26,402 bases of DNA from GCA-2786165 sp964625775 (GCA_964625775.1 CAZVEH010000031.1:1-26402); one strand, 5' to 3'. Shown: positions 8,318-17,829, counted from the stretch's first letter. Notes: generated from the letters alone by a model not told the origin. Program-made: numbers and translations.

Positions 8318-9049
8318 TTATTTTTTAGACCCTTTCCATTGTGCTGCCATGCCATGAACATACCGTAGATCCACTGCTGATAAGTTTTCTACTTTATCAG
8401 CAAAAACAATTGGATATGCTTCACAGAAGCGCGCCAAACGCACCGCCATGTCACGCTTACCCAATCGTAGAATCACGCCATTCGCCAATCCTAACTCCCA
8501 AGCTTGATTATCTCGTAATGCTAACGAATTAGCACGTAATCCGTATCTTTCTGATAGCTTACTCAATTTTCGAAACATTTGTAAGACATCTAATTGCTGA
8601 TCTGCTGGTCCACTCAGTTGGGGCAAATGTTCTTCTGTGGTTTCTTTTTGCCATTCTGTGGGACTTAAATCAAATAATAAACCATCTTGTGTCATCAAAA
8701 CATGATTCCATATGGCCACGGGTTTCTTTTCTTCAACCCTTATTTTGAGGGTATCTGGCCAAATACGGGCAGTATATACATGATCCGTCCAATCCAAAGC
8801 AGATAAATCAGCATTTAACTGATTAACCGAGATGGAAAAAAAACCATCATGCGCATATCTTTCTAATATTTTTTCTATTTGCTCCCGAGTAATATGTTGA
8901 TAATTAGCTTCAATTTTAAACGTATTAATCGGATAAGCTTCTGGGTTTGCTAAATAGATATATGTCAATCTTGCCACAAGTAAGACTGCACAAACAACCA
9001 ACATTGATAAAAAAAACTGATCTCTTAATCGTCGAGTGGATACTTCCAT
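8318..9049 (-). CDS. ftsQ: Cell division protein FtsQ
   Basis: FtsQ is a bitopic membrane protein of the divisome that bridges cytoplasmic and periplasmic components through FtsB and FtsL. The 243-residue product has a short basic cytoplasmic tail, one membrane helix (about 11-33), a POTRA domain (about 42-110) and a periplasmic beta domain containing the family-typical DLRYVHGMA near the C-terminus. It starts 10 bp after the ddl stop, with AGGA upstream of the ATG, and runs straight into ftsA. It is slightly shorter than the E. coli protein (276), as is common outside the enterics. Confidence 0.95.
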   Translation of the reverse strand: MEVSTRRLRDQFFLSMLVVCAVLLVARLTYIYLANPEAYPINTFKIEANYQHITREQIEKILERYAHDGFFSISVNQLNADLSALDWTDHVYTARIWPDTLKIRVEEKKPVAIWNHVLMTQDGLLFDLSPTEWQKETTEEHLPQLSGPADQQLDVLQMFRKLSKLSERYGLRANSLALRDNQAWELGLANGVILRLGKRDMAVRLARFCEAYPIVFADKVENLSAVDLRYVHGMAAQWKGSKK

Positions 9050-9058
9050 ACATATATC

Positions 9059-10153
9059 CTATTGATAATGAGTAACCATACGATTTTTTGTATGTTGATG
9101 CCGCAAACTCAGATCGATCAATTCGTCCAATAATTTTGGATAAGGTAACCCGCTGGCTTCCCATAATTTGGGATACATGCTGATAGATGTAAAACCGGGT
9201 ATGGTATTAATCTCATTAAAATAAATGCGACCCGTTTGGTCATTCACAAAAAAATCAACCCGCGCCATGCCCTTGCATTTCAGACGCACAAAAATCTCCC
9301 CAGCAATCGTTTGCAATTGTTGCATCACATTCGGTGCCAATAAAGCAGGAATATGCAATTGGCTCGTATCGCTTTCTAAATACTTAGCAGAATAAGAGTA
9401 AAAAGCGTCTGGATGATGGACTTCAATTTCACCCGCAATGCTGACTCTCGGCAGTTGGCCAGGCAGTTTGTTTTCCAAAACTGCCAATTCTATTTCTCGA
9501 CCCTTGATGTACTCTTCGATCAACACCACAGGATCATAGCGACCGGCGTCCTCTACAGCAGCCATCAACTCTTCTAAATTGTGAGTTTTATGGATGCCTA
9601 CGCTTGAACCCAAAGAACAAGGTTTTACAAACAATGGCCACCCCAGGGATTCAATCGCTTCTTTACAAATGATTTCTCGACTTTCTCTAGACGCGGCGCT
9701 GAATAAAGAACGATAGCGGGCAGAAGCCACCAAATCAGTGCCGACCAAGCGACGTGCAATATCTTTGTCCATACCAATCGCAGAAGACAACACATCACAA
9801 CCTACGTAGGCCACAGCAGCATGCTCCAGCATACCTTGTAAACAACCATCTTCTAGTAACGGACCATGCACCACGGGAAAAACCACCTCGGCATCCAAAG
9901 CCAGCCGACCATCTTTTAATAAACTGGGCAAAGGAATAGAATTTGCTGTGCGAATGGGTAATACATCTGGATAAGACTTTAAAGTTTGATAGTCTGATTG
10001 AAAACAACATCCTGATTTATCAATCCCTACCGGGGTGATCTGATAACGCTTAGGATCAAGATGGGCCAAAACAGAAGCAGCTGAACGCAATGACACTTCA
10101 TGCTCCCCTGACTTACCGCCATACAGCAGAACCAGTTTAATCAAATCGGACAT
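9059..10153 (-). CDS. ddl: D-alanine--D-alanine ligase
   Basis: Ddl joins two D-alanines in the cytoplasm to give the dipeptide that MurF adds to the UDP-MurNAc-tripeptide. The 364-residue protein is an ATP-grasp enzyme with the N-terminal LYGGKSGEHEVSL (10-22), the lid and ATP-binding centre around FVKPCSLGSSVG, and the C-terminal metal-binding FNEINTIPG. The length matches DdlA-type enzymes rather than the roughly 306-residue DdlB of enteric dcw clusters, although the gene occupies the ddlB position. The ATG overlaps the end of murB by 13 bp, with GGAG 8 bp upstream, pointing to translational coupling. MurF, the next enzyme in the pathway, is encoded in the same cluster. Confidence 0.97.
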   Translation of the reverse strand: MSDLIKLVLLYGGKSGEHEVSLRSAASVLAHLDPKRYQITPVGIDKSGCCFQSDYQTLKSYPDVLPIRTANSIPLPSLLKDGRLALDAEVVFPVVHGPLLEDGCLQGMLEHAAVAYVGCDVLSSAIGMDKDIARRLVGTDLVASARYRSLFSAASRESREIICKEAIESLGWPLFVKPCSLGSSVGIHKTHNLEELMAAVEDAGRYDPVVLIEEYIKGREIELAVLENKLPGQLPRVSIAGEIEVHHPDAFYSYSAKYLESDTSQLHIPALLAPNVMQQLQTIAGEIFVRLKCKGMARVDFFVNDQTGRIYFNEINTIPGFTSISMYPKLWEASGLPYPKLLDELIDLSLRHQHTKNRMVTHYQ

Positions 10154-11061
10154 ACATCTTCTCCAATAATATGTACTTCATGTATCAGTTCAATACCCGT
10201 CTTTTCATAAACTGTGTGTCGTACAAAAAGCATTAATTGTTCAATATCTTTAGCGCTAGCGCATCCTTGATGATTAATAATAAAATTGGCATGCTTCGTA
10301 GAAACAACGGCACCACCAATCTGATGACCTTTTAATCCACAAGATTCAATCAATTGCGCTGCAAAATGATCAGGTGGATTACGAAACACTGAACCACAGT
10401 TATATTCATTCGTCGGCTGCGTAGCGACTCGGTGGGCTAATAATTCTTTGATGAGGTCTGCAGATTGCGCTTGATCTCCAGGCGTCAACTCACAAGTAGC
10501 AGCCACAAACCATTCATCTGTATCCAAACCTTTTACATGTCGATAAGCAATTTCAAATTCTTGGGGTTTACGGACACGCAGCTCTCCAGAGCGCGTTATG
10601 GTTTCAACCTCAATGACTGATTCCCACGTTTCTCGATGAGCACACCCTGCATTCATCCGCAGCGCCCCACCCATTGTACCAGGAATACCCGCCCAGAACT
10701 CACCGCCCGTCAACTGATTTCTGGTGCAAAATCTAGCCATTTTAGCACAGGACACTCCGGCTTCTACGCGCACGCAGGTATCCGAAATTTTCACCAGCTG
10801 GTTCAAACAACCTTGAGTCAACACCACAACCCCGTCAATGCCGCCATCTTTGATCAAGGAATTGCTACCTAAACCCAACCAAACGATAGGCTCTGACGCA
10901 GGGCAGCTTTTTAGAAAATGGGTCAAATCCTGTATATTTTCTGGCTTGTATAACACACGTGCAGGTCCCCCAACACGCCAGGTATTATAGTCGGCCAAAG
11001 GCTCATTAAAGAGCAGTTGTCCCCGTAAATCAGTTTGATCGATGGTGAAAGTTTCGCTCAT
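10141..11061 (-). CDS. murB: UDP-N-acetylenolpyruvoylglucosamine reductase MurB
   Basis: MurB is a cytoplasmic FAD enzyme that reduces UDP-GlcNAc-enolpyruvate to UDP-MurNAc with NADPH. The 306 residues contain the FAD-binding GLGSNSL (63-69) and GIPGTMGGAL (125-134). The catalytic serine is in NCGSVFRNP (S224) and the conserved glutamate near the end is E295. At 306 residues and with this serine context it looks like the shorter type II form, not the 342-residue E. coli type I. The ATG overlaps the murC stop by 4 bp (ATGA), a coupled start. It lies directly between murC and ddl. Confidence 0.97.
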   Translation of the reverse strand: MSETFTIDQTDLRGQLLFNEPLADYNTWRVGGPARVLYKPENIQDLTHFLKSCPASEPIVWLGLGSNSLIKDGGIDGVVVLTQGCLNQLVKISDTCVRVEAGVSCAKMARFCTRNQLTGGEFWAGIPGTMGGALRMNAGCAHRETWESVIEVETITRSGELRVRKPQEFEIAYRHVKGLDTDEWFVAATCELTPGDQAQSADLIKELLAHRVATQPTNEYNCGSVFRNPPDHFAAQLIESCGLKGHQIGGAVVSTKHANFIINHQGCASAKDIEQLMLFVRHTVYEKTGIELIHEVHIIGEDVCPI

Positions 11062-12479
11062 ACTGGAGTGTCTCGCCGCACTAGATTATGAATAATTTGA
11101 CTGATAGTTCCAGCGCCCTGCGCAAGAATCACATCATCCTTGGTCACGATTTGATCCAATTGCTCTTCTAAATTGTGTTCATTCACCAAAACTGCTTTTG
11201 TCATGACCGCATTGATTTCATGACACAATGCATCGCTGGTGATGCCAGGGATAGTCGGTTCACCCGCAGAATAAATATCCAATAACAATAATTGATCGCT
11301 CAATTGTAATACATTGACAAAATCGTTGAATAAATCCCGAGTACGTGTATAGCGATGAGGTTGAAACACATGAATCAAACGTTTATTGGGCCACACAGCC
11401 CGAAATGCTTCGATCGTCGCTCTAATTTCTCGAGGATGATGCCCATAATCATCCACAACCAGTGCACTGCCGCCAGTAAAAGTACGCTCACCTAAAATTT
11501 GAAAACGTCTGCCTACTCCAGCAAATTGATAGAGCCCATCTATAATTGCTTGATCGTCCACGCCTAATTCTGTAGCAATGGCAATCGCAGCCAAGGCATT
11601 CAATACATTATGGCGTCCAGGCCATTTGAATTGAATCACCAAGGGTTTATGCGGCGCAGGTCTTTGGACCTCAAATGTGCTCAACAACGCCTGTTGTGAC
11701 CAATTTACCGCGCGATAATGAGCGCCTTCGCGAAAACCATAGGTTAAAGTAGGACGTTGAATCGTGGGCAGGATCCGTCTGACTTCATGATCTTCAATAC
11801 AAACGATCGCTAAGCCATAAAACGGCAAATGATGCAAAAACTCCAAAAAAGTTTTGCGCAATTGATCAAAACTCCCCTGATATGTGGCCATATGATCCGC
11901 ATCGATATTGGTCACTACCGCTATCATGGGCTTTAAAAATAAAAAAGAAGCATCGCTTTCATCAGCTTCAGCAACAAAATACTGAGAGGTCCCAAGTTGC
12001 GCATTTGAACCACAGCTGTTTAACTTTCCGCCGATTACAAAACTTGGGTCCAACCCCCCTTCTGCCAGCAAACTTGTCACCAAACTGGTGGTAGTGGTTT
12101 TACCATGTGTACCCGCAATCGCAATGCCATAACGAAATCTCATCAGTTCCGCCAACATCGCTGCACGCGGAATCACAGGAATGCTTTTTTCATGAGCGGC
12201 TTGAATTTCAGGGTTGTCATCTTGAACTGCTGTAGAACGCACCACGACATCTGCTTCTGCCACATGTTCAGCCTGATGCCCAATAAATACCGTGACCCCC
12301 TGTGAACGCAAATGCGCCACTACTTTATTGTCGCTCAAATCAGAACCAGTAATCTGATATCCCTCATTCAAGAGAACCTCAGCAATGCCACACATGCCTG
12401 CACCGCCAATACCCACAAAATGAATGCGTTTGATGCGTCCCATTTTGGGTGAATGAAAAACTGTCGTTGATTTTTGCAT
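11058..12479 (-). CDS. murC: UDP-N-acetylmuramate--L-alanine ligase MurC
   Basis: MurC adds L-alanine to UDP-MurNAc with ATP, the first step of the stem peptide. The 473-residue protein has the N-terminal Rossmann-like GIGGAGM (23-29), the Mur-ligase P-loop GTHGKTTTT (123-131), the central EADESD and NIDADH metal and ATP elements, and a C-terminal domain with VFQPHRYTRT. A GGGG stretch lies about 9 bp before the ATG. ftsW ends only 36 bp upstream. In most gammaproteobacterial dcw clusters murG fills that position, and here it is missing. Confidence 0.98.
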   Translation of the reverse strand: MQKSTTVFHSPKMGRIKRIHFVGIGGAGMCGIAEVLLNEGYQITGSDLSDNKVVAHLRSQGVTVFIGHQAEHVAEADVVVRSTAVQDDNPEIQAAHEKSIPVIPRAAMLAELMRFRYGIAIAGTHGKTTTTSLVTSLLAEGGLDPSFVIGGKLNSCGSNAQLGTSQYFVAEADESDASFLFLKPMIAVVTNIDADHMATYQGSFDQLRKTFLEFLHHLPFYGLAIVCIEDHEVRRILPTIQRPTLTYGFREGAHYRAVNWSQQALLSTFEVQRPAPHKPLVIQFKWPGRHNVLNALAAIAIATELGVDDQAIIDGLYQFAGVGRRFQILGERTFTGGSALVVDDYGHHPREIRATIEAFRAVWPNKRLIHVFQPHRYTRTRDLFNDFVNVLQLSDQLLLLDIYSAGEPTIPGITSDALCHEINAVMTKAVLVNEHNLEEQLDQIVTKDDVILAQGAGTISQIIHNLVRRDTPV

Positions 12480-12515
12480 CTCAGTACCCCTGCAGCGTTT
12501 CGTCTGCCTACAATT

Positions 12516-13670
12516 TTAATTTAATCCAAGTGCTTGCCATCTATTTTCATGATCAAGTCTTAGTAACAACGCCACGACAATACAATTCACCACCAAACTT
12601 GCACCACCATAACTCATAAAAGGCAACGTCAATCCTTTGGTAGGCAATAGTCCCAAATTGACGCCCATATTGATCACTGCCTGTAATCCTAGCCAGAAGG
12701 TAATTCCATAGGCAGTAAATGCCGCAAACTGACGCTCTTCGCAATAAGCGTGATAGCCTATCATCAACCCTCGCCAAACAAGTATACTATATAAAACCAA
12801 AACAAGCAGAATCCCAATCAAACCCAATTCCTCTGCCAAAACCGCAAACAAAAAATCAGTGTAAGATTCTGGCAAATAAAACATTTTTTGCACGCTATCA
12901 CCCAAACCAACCCCAGACCAGCCGCCACGCCCAAAGGCAATCAGGGATTGTGTGAGTTGATATCCGCTGTTAAATTGATCGGCCCAAGGATTCAAAAATG
13001 CAGTCAGGCGCGCCATTCGATAGGGAGATGATATGGCCAAAAACGCCATACTTAATCCCACCATAACGGTCAACCCTGCATAATATCTCAGCTTCACCCC
13101 AATCAGAAATAACATAGCCATCACCGTGGATACAATCACCACAGTCGCACCAAAATCTGGCTCCATCAATAGTAAAAATGCCACAACCATGAGCACCATC
13201 ATGGGCTTTATAAAACCCAACACATTCTGTTTGACTTGTTCTTGTTGGCGCACCAAATAGCCTGAAACGTACAAAATCATCGCCATTTTGGCCAATTCTG
13301 ATACTTGAATGACCAAAGGCCCAATGGCCAACCAACGACGACTCCCATTGACCATTCGACCAATACCAGGAATCAAAACCACGACCAACATCACCAAACA
13401 GATCAACAACAAATGCACGCTATAACGTTCCCAAATCCGACTGTCAATGCGCATCACAATCACGGCCAGCACTGACCCGATACATAAATACACAAATTGT
13501 CGGATCAGAAAATGAAACGGCTGGTGATAAAATTTAGTGGAAATCATGACGGAACTAGAAGCCACCATCATTAATCCAAGCACAATAAGCCCCAAGACTG
13601 CGACGATCAACCAACGATCATACAGTACCGGTGCACCAAAAGTGGATTTGATTCGCTTCCTACGTAGCAT
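12516..13670 (-). CDS. ftsW: Septal peptidoglycan glycosyltransferase FtsW
   Basis: FtsW is a SEDS-family membrane glycosyltransferase that polymerises lipid II at the septum with its partner PBP, FtsI. The 384-residue protein has about ten hydrophobic helices. SEDS signatures include VSELAK (123-128), EPDFGA (170-175), PESYTDFLFAVLAEELG (267-283, holding the conserved extracellular aspartate D272) and LPFMSYGGAS (349-358). The ATG shares one base with the murD stop (TAATG), and GGGGAAG lies just upstream. The genes for FtsI and for MurG, which makes the lipid II substrate, are not in this window. Confidence 0.97.
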   Translation of the reverse strand: MLRRKRIKSTFGAPVLYDRWLIVAVLGLIVLGLMMVASSSVMISTKFYHQPFHFLIRQFVYLCIGSVLAVIVMRIDSRIWERYSVHLLLICLVMLVVVLIPGIGRMVNGSRRWLAIGPLVIQVSELAKMAMILYVSGYLVRQQEQVKQNVLGFIKPMMVLMVVAFLLLMEPDFGATVVIVSTVMAMLFLIGVKLRYYAGLTVMVGLSMAFLAISSPYRMARLTAFLNPWADQFNSGYQLTQSLIAFGRGGWSGVGLGDSVQKMFYLPESYTDFLFAVLAEELGLIGILLVLVLYSILVWRGLMIGYHAYCEERQFAAFTAYGITFWLGLQAVINMGVNLGLLPTKGLTLPFMSYGGASLVVNCIVVALLLRLDHENRWQALGLN

Positions 13671-15004
13671 TACAACTTCCCCACCAAATCGGCAAACATT
13701 TCGCCACGATGATTAAAATCCCGAAACATATCCAAACTCGCACAAGCGGGTGACAATAAAACCACGTCGCCCGATTGCGCCGTATGATGTGCCGTGCTTA
13801 CTGCGTCTTCCAAGCTGGTCACACGCCTTACGTCCACCACATCGGACAAAGCACTGTCTAATTGATCAGCATCTTCCCCAAACAAGATCAAGGTACGTAC
13901 ATAAGCGGACACTGGATCACGTAAAGCCCTGAAATCCGCACCTTTGCCTTGTCCTCCGGCAATCAAAACAATTTTTCCAGAAATTGCACCACCCACCCCT
14001 GCAATCGCGGATTGCGTTGCTCCGATATTGGTGCCCTTGGAATCATTAATCCAATCTACGCCATGTAAAGTGCGCACCCATTGGCTACGATGCGGTAATC
14101 CTGTAAATGTTTTTAATACCGTCTGCATGGCTGCAAACGATATACCCACACCATGTGCCACAGCGCATGCTGCCAAAGCATTCGCCCAGTTATGGCGGCC
14201 CTTGATGCGCAATTCGTTGACCGAAATGATGGGTGTTTTACCATAAGCTAAAAAAGTATCTGTATTATCTGCAACCAGGCCCCAATGTCCTTCAAGAGCT
14301 GTATTCAGTCCAAAACTACTGACATTGTGCGCTTCTGTTGCATTCCAAGGCTTTGTCACACTGTCTTCACGGTTATATACCATACTTTGAGCATGATGAT
14401 AGACACGCTGTTTGGCTGCAGTATACGCCTCTAGCGTATGATGGCGATCCAAGTGATCGGGCGTCAGATTTAACATGGTGGCTGCGGTTGGTTTCAAAGA
14501 CTCGGTCAGGTCTAGTTGAAAACTGGATAACTCTAACACCCACAAATCATAATCAGTATCATCGCCAAGTAAATCTAACACTGGCGTACCAATGTTGCCG
14601 GCAACCGCTGTTTTCAGACCAAACGCCTGCGCCATTAATCCGACCAAAGTCGTCACAGTTGATTTGCCGTTGGTGCCCGTGATCGCAATCACGTTTGCAT
14701 CAGTATCACGCGCCAAACACTCGATATCTCCATGCACTGGAATACCGAGTTCTTTTGCTTTGACCAAGCAAGGCGTCTCTAAAGGTACCCCGGGACTCAC
14801 GATGATCGTTGAAATATCGGCCAATTTTTCTTCAGGAAACTCACCCAGATATAACTCAATATCAGGGAACTCTAGATGAAAAGGTGTGGCGGCATCGGTC
14901 TGCTTGCGAGTATCAAATACACAAAAATCCAGATGCCGCCGTTGTAAATAGCGGGCTATAGAATGACCTGTTTTCCCCAAACCTACCACCAAATAATGAC
15001 TCAT
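13670..15004 (-). CDS. murD: UDP-N-acetylmuramoylalanine--D-glutamate ligase MurD
   Basis: MurD adds D-glutamate to UDP-MurNAc-L-alanine with ATP. The 444 residues are typical of the family (438 in E. coli). The N-terminal domain begins with the VVGLGKTG nucleotide-binding turn (6-13) and contains the SPGVP loop. The central ligase domain carries the P-loop GTNGKST (110-116), then LELSSFQL and LNLTPDHLDRH. The C-terminal domain has NDSKGTN and LSPACASLDMF. AGAGA lies about 8 bp before the ATG, which is 9 bp after mraY. Confidence 0.98.
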   Translation of the reverse strand: MSHYLVVGLGKTGHSIARYLQRRHLDFCVFDTRKQTDAATPFHLEFPDIELYLGEFPEEKLADISTIIVSPGVPLETPCLVKAKELGIPVHGDIECLARDTDANVIAITGTNGKSTVTTLVGLMAQAFGLKTAVAGNIGTPVLDLLGDDTDYDLWVLELSSFQLDLTESLKPTAATMLNLTPDHLDRHHTLEAYTAAKQRVYHHAQSMVYNREDSVTKPWNATEAHNVSSFGLNTALEGHWGLVADNTDTFLAYGKTPIISVNELRIKGRHNWANALAACAVAHGVGISFAAMQTVLKTFTGLPHRSQWVRTLHGVDWINDSKGTNIGATQSAIAGVGGAISGKIVLIAGGQGKGADFRALRDPVSAYVRTLILFGEDADQLDSALSDVVDVRRVTSLEDAVSTAHHTAQSGDVVLLSPACASLDMFRDFNHRGEMFADLVGKL

Positions 15005-15013
15005 AATCGATCT

Positions 15014-16099
15014 CTATCGGAGTTTCAACGTTGCTAAGCCACATAAAACAAATACCACGGTGATAATCCAGAATCGCACAATCACTTTGGGTTCCGACCA
15101 TCCTTTTAATTCAAAATGATGGTGCAAAGGCGCCATACGAAATAAGCGCTTGCCGTGTGTGTATTTGAAATATCCGACTTGTAAAATCACCGAAATGGTT
15201 TCAATCACAAACAAACCGCCCATAATCATCAAAACCAATTCTTGGCGAATGATCAAGGCAATCATTCCCAGTGCAGCCCCTAAAGACAGAGAACCCACAT
15301 CTCCCATAAAAATTTGGGCAGGGTACGAGTTATACCATAAAAACCCTAAACCAGCGCCCACAATTGACGCACAAAAAATGGTGATTTCTCCAGCATTGGG
15401 AACAAACGGTATGCCTAAATAGTGTGCGTACACCACGTTGGATGCCGCGTAAACAAAAATACCCAATGCACCCACAACCATAACAATCGGCATGATGGCC
15501 AAACCATCTAAGCCATCGGTCAAATTCACAGCATTGCTAGATCCAACCACTACAAAATATGCAAATATAGGGAAAAACAACCCTAAATTAATGAACAAGG
15601 ATTTAAAGAAGGGTATGGTCAGGGTGGATTGCATTGGAATACTAGCACTATGCGACAAATACCATAAAGCTATGATGGTAATGACGGATTGCCAAGTATA
15701 TTTCCAGCGTGCAGACAAGCCTTTGCTGTTTTTCAAAACCAATTTTCGATAATCATCAATCCAACCAATCAAACCAAAACCCAAGGTCACTAATAATACA
15801 ACCCATAAACTCGTCTGGCGTAAATCACCCCACAATAAAGAACTGATCGTGACTGCCAGGAGAATCAATACCCCGCCCATAGTAGGCGTCCCTGCTTTGG
15901 ACAAGTGACTTTTAGGACCATCTTCTCGGATCATTTGACCTATTTGCAGTCCTCTTAACCAACGGATGGTCATGGGTCCGCAAAGCAATCCTACTAACAA
16001 TGCAGTCAAAGCAGCCAAAATAGATCGAAAAGTAATGTATTGAAACACTCTAAAAAAATGATATTGGCTTTGTAACAATTGTGTTATCCAATAAAGCAT
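15014..16099 (-). CDS. mraY: Phospho-N-acetylmuramoyl-pentapeptide transferase MraY
   Basis: MraY transfers phospho-MurNAc-pentapeptide to undecaprenyl phosphate in the inner membrane, giving lipid I. The 361-residue protein (360 in E. coli) has about ten membrane helices. Its catalytic loops are intact: the DGPKSH and GTPTMGG segments (60-76), IDDYRK (114-119), NLTDGLDGLA (192-201), FMGDVGS (264-270, with D267) and the histidine cluster PLHHHFELKGW (324-334). AGGA lies 8 bp before the ATG, and murF ends 16 bp upstream. Confidence 0.99.
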   Translation of the reverse strand: MLYWITQLLQSQYHFFRVFQYITFRSILAALTALLVGLLCGPMTIRWLRGLQIGQMIREDGPKSHLSKAGTPTMGGVLILLAVTISSLLWGDLRQTSLWVVLLVTLGFGLIGWIDDYRKLVLKNSKGLSARWKYTWQSVITIIALWYLSHSASIPMQSTLTIPFFKSLFINLGLFFPIFAYFVVVGSSNAVNLTDGLDGLAIMPIVMVVGALGIFVYAASNVVYAHYLGIPFVPNAGEITIFCASIVGAGLGFLWYNSYPAQIFMGDVGSLSLGAALGMIALIIRQELVLMIMGGLFVIETISVILQVGYFKYTHGKRLFRMAPLHHHFELKGWSEPKVIVRFWIITVVFVLCGLATLKLR

Positions 16100-16115
16100 T
16101 GTCGTTATCCTTGCA

Positions 16116-17456
16116 TTAAATAAGTTGCTGGACGATGTGTTCCATCGCAGCCGATCGAGAACCTTTTACCAAGACGGTTGTTTTCGCATCCAAGCGACGT
16201 AATAAATCCTGAGTCAAATCTTCTTGATTATTATAATGCATACCACCCGATCCAAAAGCAAGCGCTGATTTGGCACTCAATGTTCCACACGTCAACACCC
16301 AATCAATACCCTGTTCGCGTGCAGCCAAACCAACCTCTTCATGGTGGCGTTCTCCCCACACCCCTAACTCGGCCATATCCCCCAGTACCAAAATCCGTAC
16401 ACCAGCGCATTTGGCCAAAACGTCAACCGCCGTAAGGGCTGAGCGTAAATTGGCATTGTAAGTATCATCGATAATCGTTGCCTGGTGTTTGCCCTGCCGA
16501 AACGTCATACGCCCTGACACCCCGACAAACGATTCTAATCCAGCAACAATATCTGGCAGAGAAACACCAACCGCGTAGGCGCATGAAGCAGCCGCCAAAG
16601 CATTGCTCACGTTATGATGCCCTGGCACTTTGAGACGCACCACAGCTTCACCTGTGGGCATGATCAAGGTAAACTCTGGGTGGCCTGTTGCAGACAAAGT
16701 CACATCGCGCGCATATACAGTGGCCTCATGAGCGCGAGAAAATCGCACCACAGGGCGTCCTTGTATAAAGGCATCATCCCAAAAATGGGCATAGGCATCG
16801 TCATCATTGATCACCACAGTGCCCTTCTGGTTTAGACCCAGATAGATTTCTCCTTTGGCTCGAGCAACGCCATCAATACTGCCAAATCCCTCAATATGCG
16901 CAGGTGCAATATTATTCACCAGAGAAACGTCGGGCTGCACAATCGCAACAGTATGGGCAATATCTCCAGGACCACTGGCACCTAGTTCAAACACGGCGTA
17001 GCGATGTTCAGGTTGCAATTGCAACGCACTCAGGGGCGCACCAATATGATTGTTTAAATTACCCCCAGTGGCAAAAGAAGGGCTGGGTAGTATACAAGCG
17101 ATCATTTCCTTGACCGAGGTTTTACCATTAGATCCCGTAACAGCAATCACTGGGCAATGAAATTGTTGCCGATACCACCGGGCGATCGCAGCCAAAGCAT
17201 GCAATGTGGACGGAACCACCCATTGCACCCCTGACACATCCGGTATAGCACGTTCGCATATCACCGCTACTGCACCAGCGTGCATGGCATCCACAACATA
17301 ATCATGGCCATCAAATCGCTCACCAACAAGGGCAACAAACACTTGTCCAGCCGCAATATTGCGACTATCGATACTGAGCCCAGTCAATGCCTGATCCTGT
17401 ACACAAGGTACATTTAATATACGCGCAATATCGCTAAGGTTCATAGAATCTAACAT
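16116..17456 (-). CDS. murF: UDP-MurNAc-tripeptide--D-alanyl-D-alanine ligase MurF
   Basis: MurF adds the D-Ala-D-Ala made by Ddl to UDP-MurNAc-tripeptide, completing the soluble precursor that MraY uses. The 446-residue product shows the N-terminal domain with TGLSIDSRN and VALVGERFDGHD, the P-loop GSNGKTSVKEM (108-118), NNHIGAPLS, and a C-terminal domain with DDTYNANLRS. The reading frame is open upstream to a TTG at 17507, but the 17 extra residues do not match the family. ATGs at 17456 and 17444 both fit; neither has a good ribosome binding site. It is the first gene of this dcw run, whereas murE and ftsI normally precede it. Upstream DNA is gene-free and repeat-rich. Confidence 0.95.
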   Translation of the reverse strand: MLDSMNLSDIARILNVPCVQDQALTGLSIDSRNIAAGQVFVALVGERFDGHDYVVDAMHAGAVAVICERAIPDVSGVQWVVPSTLHALAAIARWYRQQFHCPVIAVTGSNGKTSVKEMIACILPSPSFATGGNLNNHIGAPLSALQLQPEHRYAVFELGASGPGDIAHTVAIVQPDVSLVNNIAPAHIEGFGSIDGVARAKGEIYLGLNQKGTVVINDDDAYAHFWDDAFIQGRPVVRFSRAHEATVYARDVTLSATGHPEFTLIMPTGEAVVRLKVPGHHNVSNALAAASCAYAVGVSLPDIVAGLESFVGVSGRMTFRQGKHQATIIDDTYNANLRSALTAVDVLAKCAGVRILVLGDMAELGVWGERHHEEVGLAAREQGIDWVLTCGTLSAKSALAFGSGGMHYNNQEDLTQDLLRRLDAKTTVLVKGSRSAAMEHIVQQLI

Positions 17457-17472
17457 AGATAAGCAAATCAAT

Positions 17473-17487
17473 AGTTTACTGTAAACT
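17473..17487. promoter_or_regulatory. Perfect 15-bp palindrome before murF
   Basis: AGTTTAC and GTAAACT face each other around a single T, 17 bp upstream of the preferred murF start. The short spacing suggests a protein-binding dyad rather than an RNA hairpin. A candidate murF promoter overlaps (TTGCCT at 17520-17515 and TTTATT at 17497-17492 on the - strand). All of this is inference from position. Confidence 0.3.
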
Positions 17488-17582
17488 AAAGAATAAAGGT
17501 AGGGCAAATCCCAAAGGCAACTTTAATTTTATGTCTTGCTTAGAGTCTTTAAATGACTTAATAGTGGGTGGTTGATATTGAT

Positions 17583-17706
17583 CAGGACTTACGCAAAACC
17601 TCGATCTCTTAGTTAAGTTTTATGTTTAATTCGGTCATTTAGTATACCTAAACTCCCTCATTAAAAACAAAACTTGCCTCGACCTCGCGGTTTTGCGTAA
17701 GTCCTG
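17583..17706. mobile_element. 124-bp MITE-like element with 18-bp terminal inverted repeats
   Basis: The ends, CAGGACTTACGCAAAACC at 17583-17600 and its exact reverse complement at 17689-17706, are perfect 18-bp terminal inverted repeats. The symmetry continues imperfectly inward (CGA). TTGAT lies directly outside both ends (17578-17582 and 17707-17711), consistent with a 5-bp target-site duplication. The inside is AT-rich and encodes nothing. This is the structure of a non-autonomous miniature transposable element, mobilised by a transposase encoded elsewhere. I cannot assign the parent IS family with certainty. Confidence 0.8.
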
Positions 17707-17829
17707 TTGATATAACATTTGCGATCCCGTAACAAAAATCGACATCGCATCTCTGGCGAATGTAATTGCTGAGAAAGTCAGCCTAAAAAATTGTCCTGCC
17801 TAAATCGCTATTATGGGATTTACTTCGTG

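Noticed and set aside
12970..13335. 121-residue - strand frame inside ftsW
   Set aside because: It is an alternative frame of ftsW, whose own frame is intact and full of family motifs.
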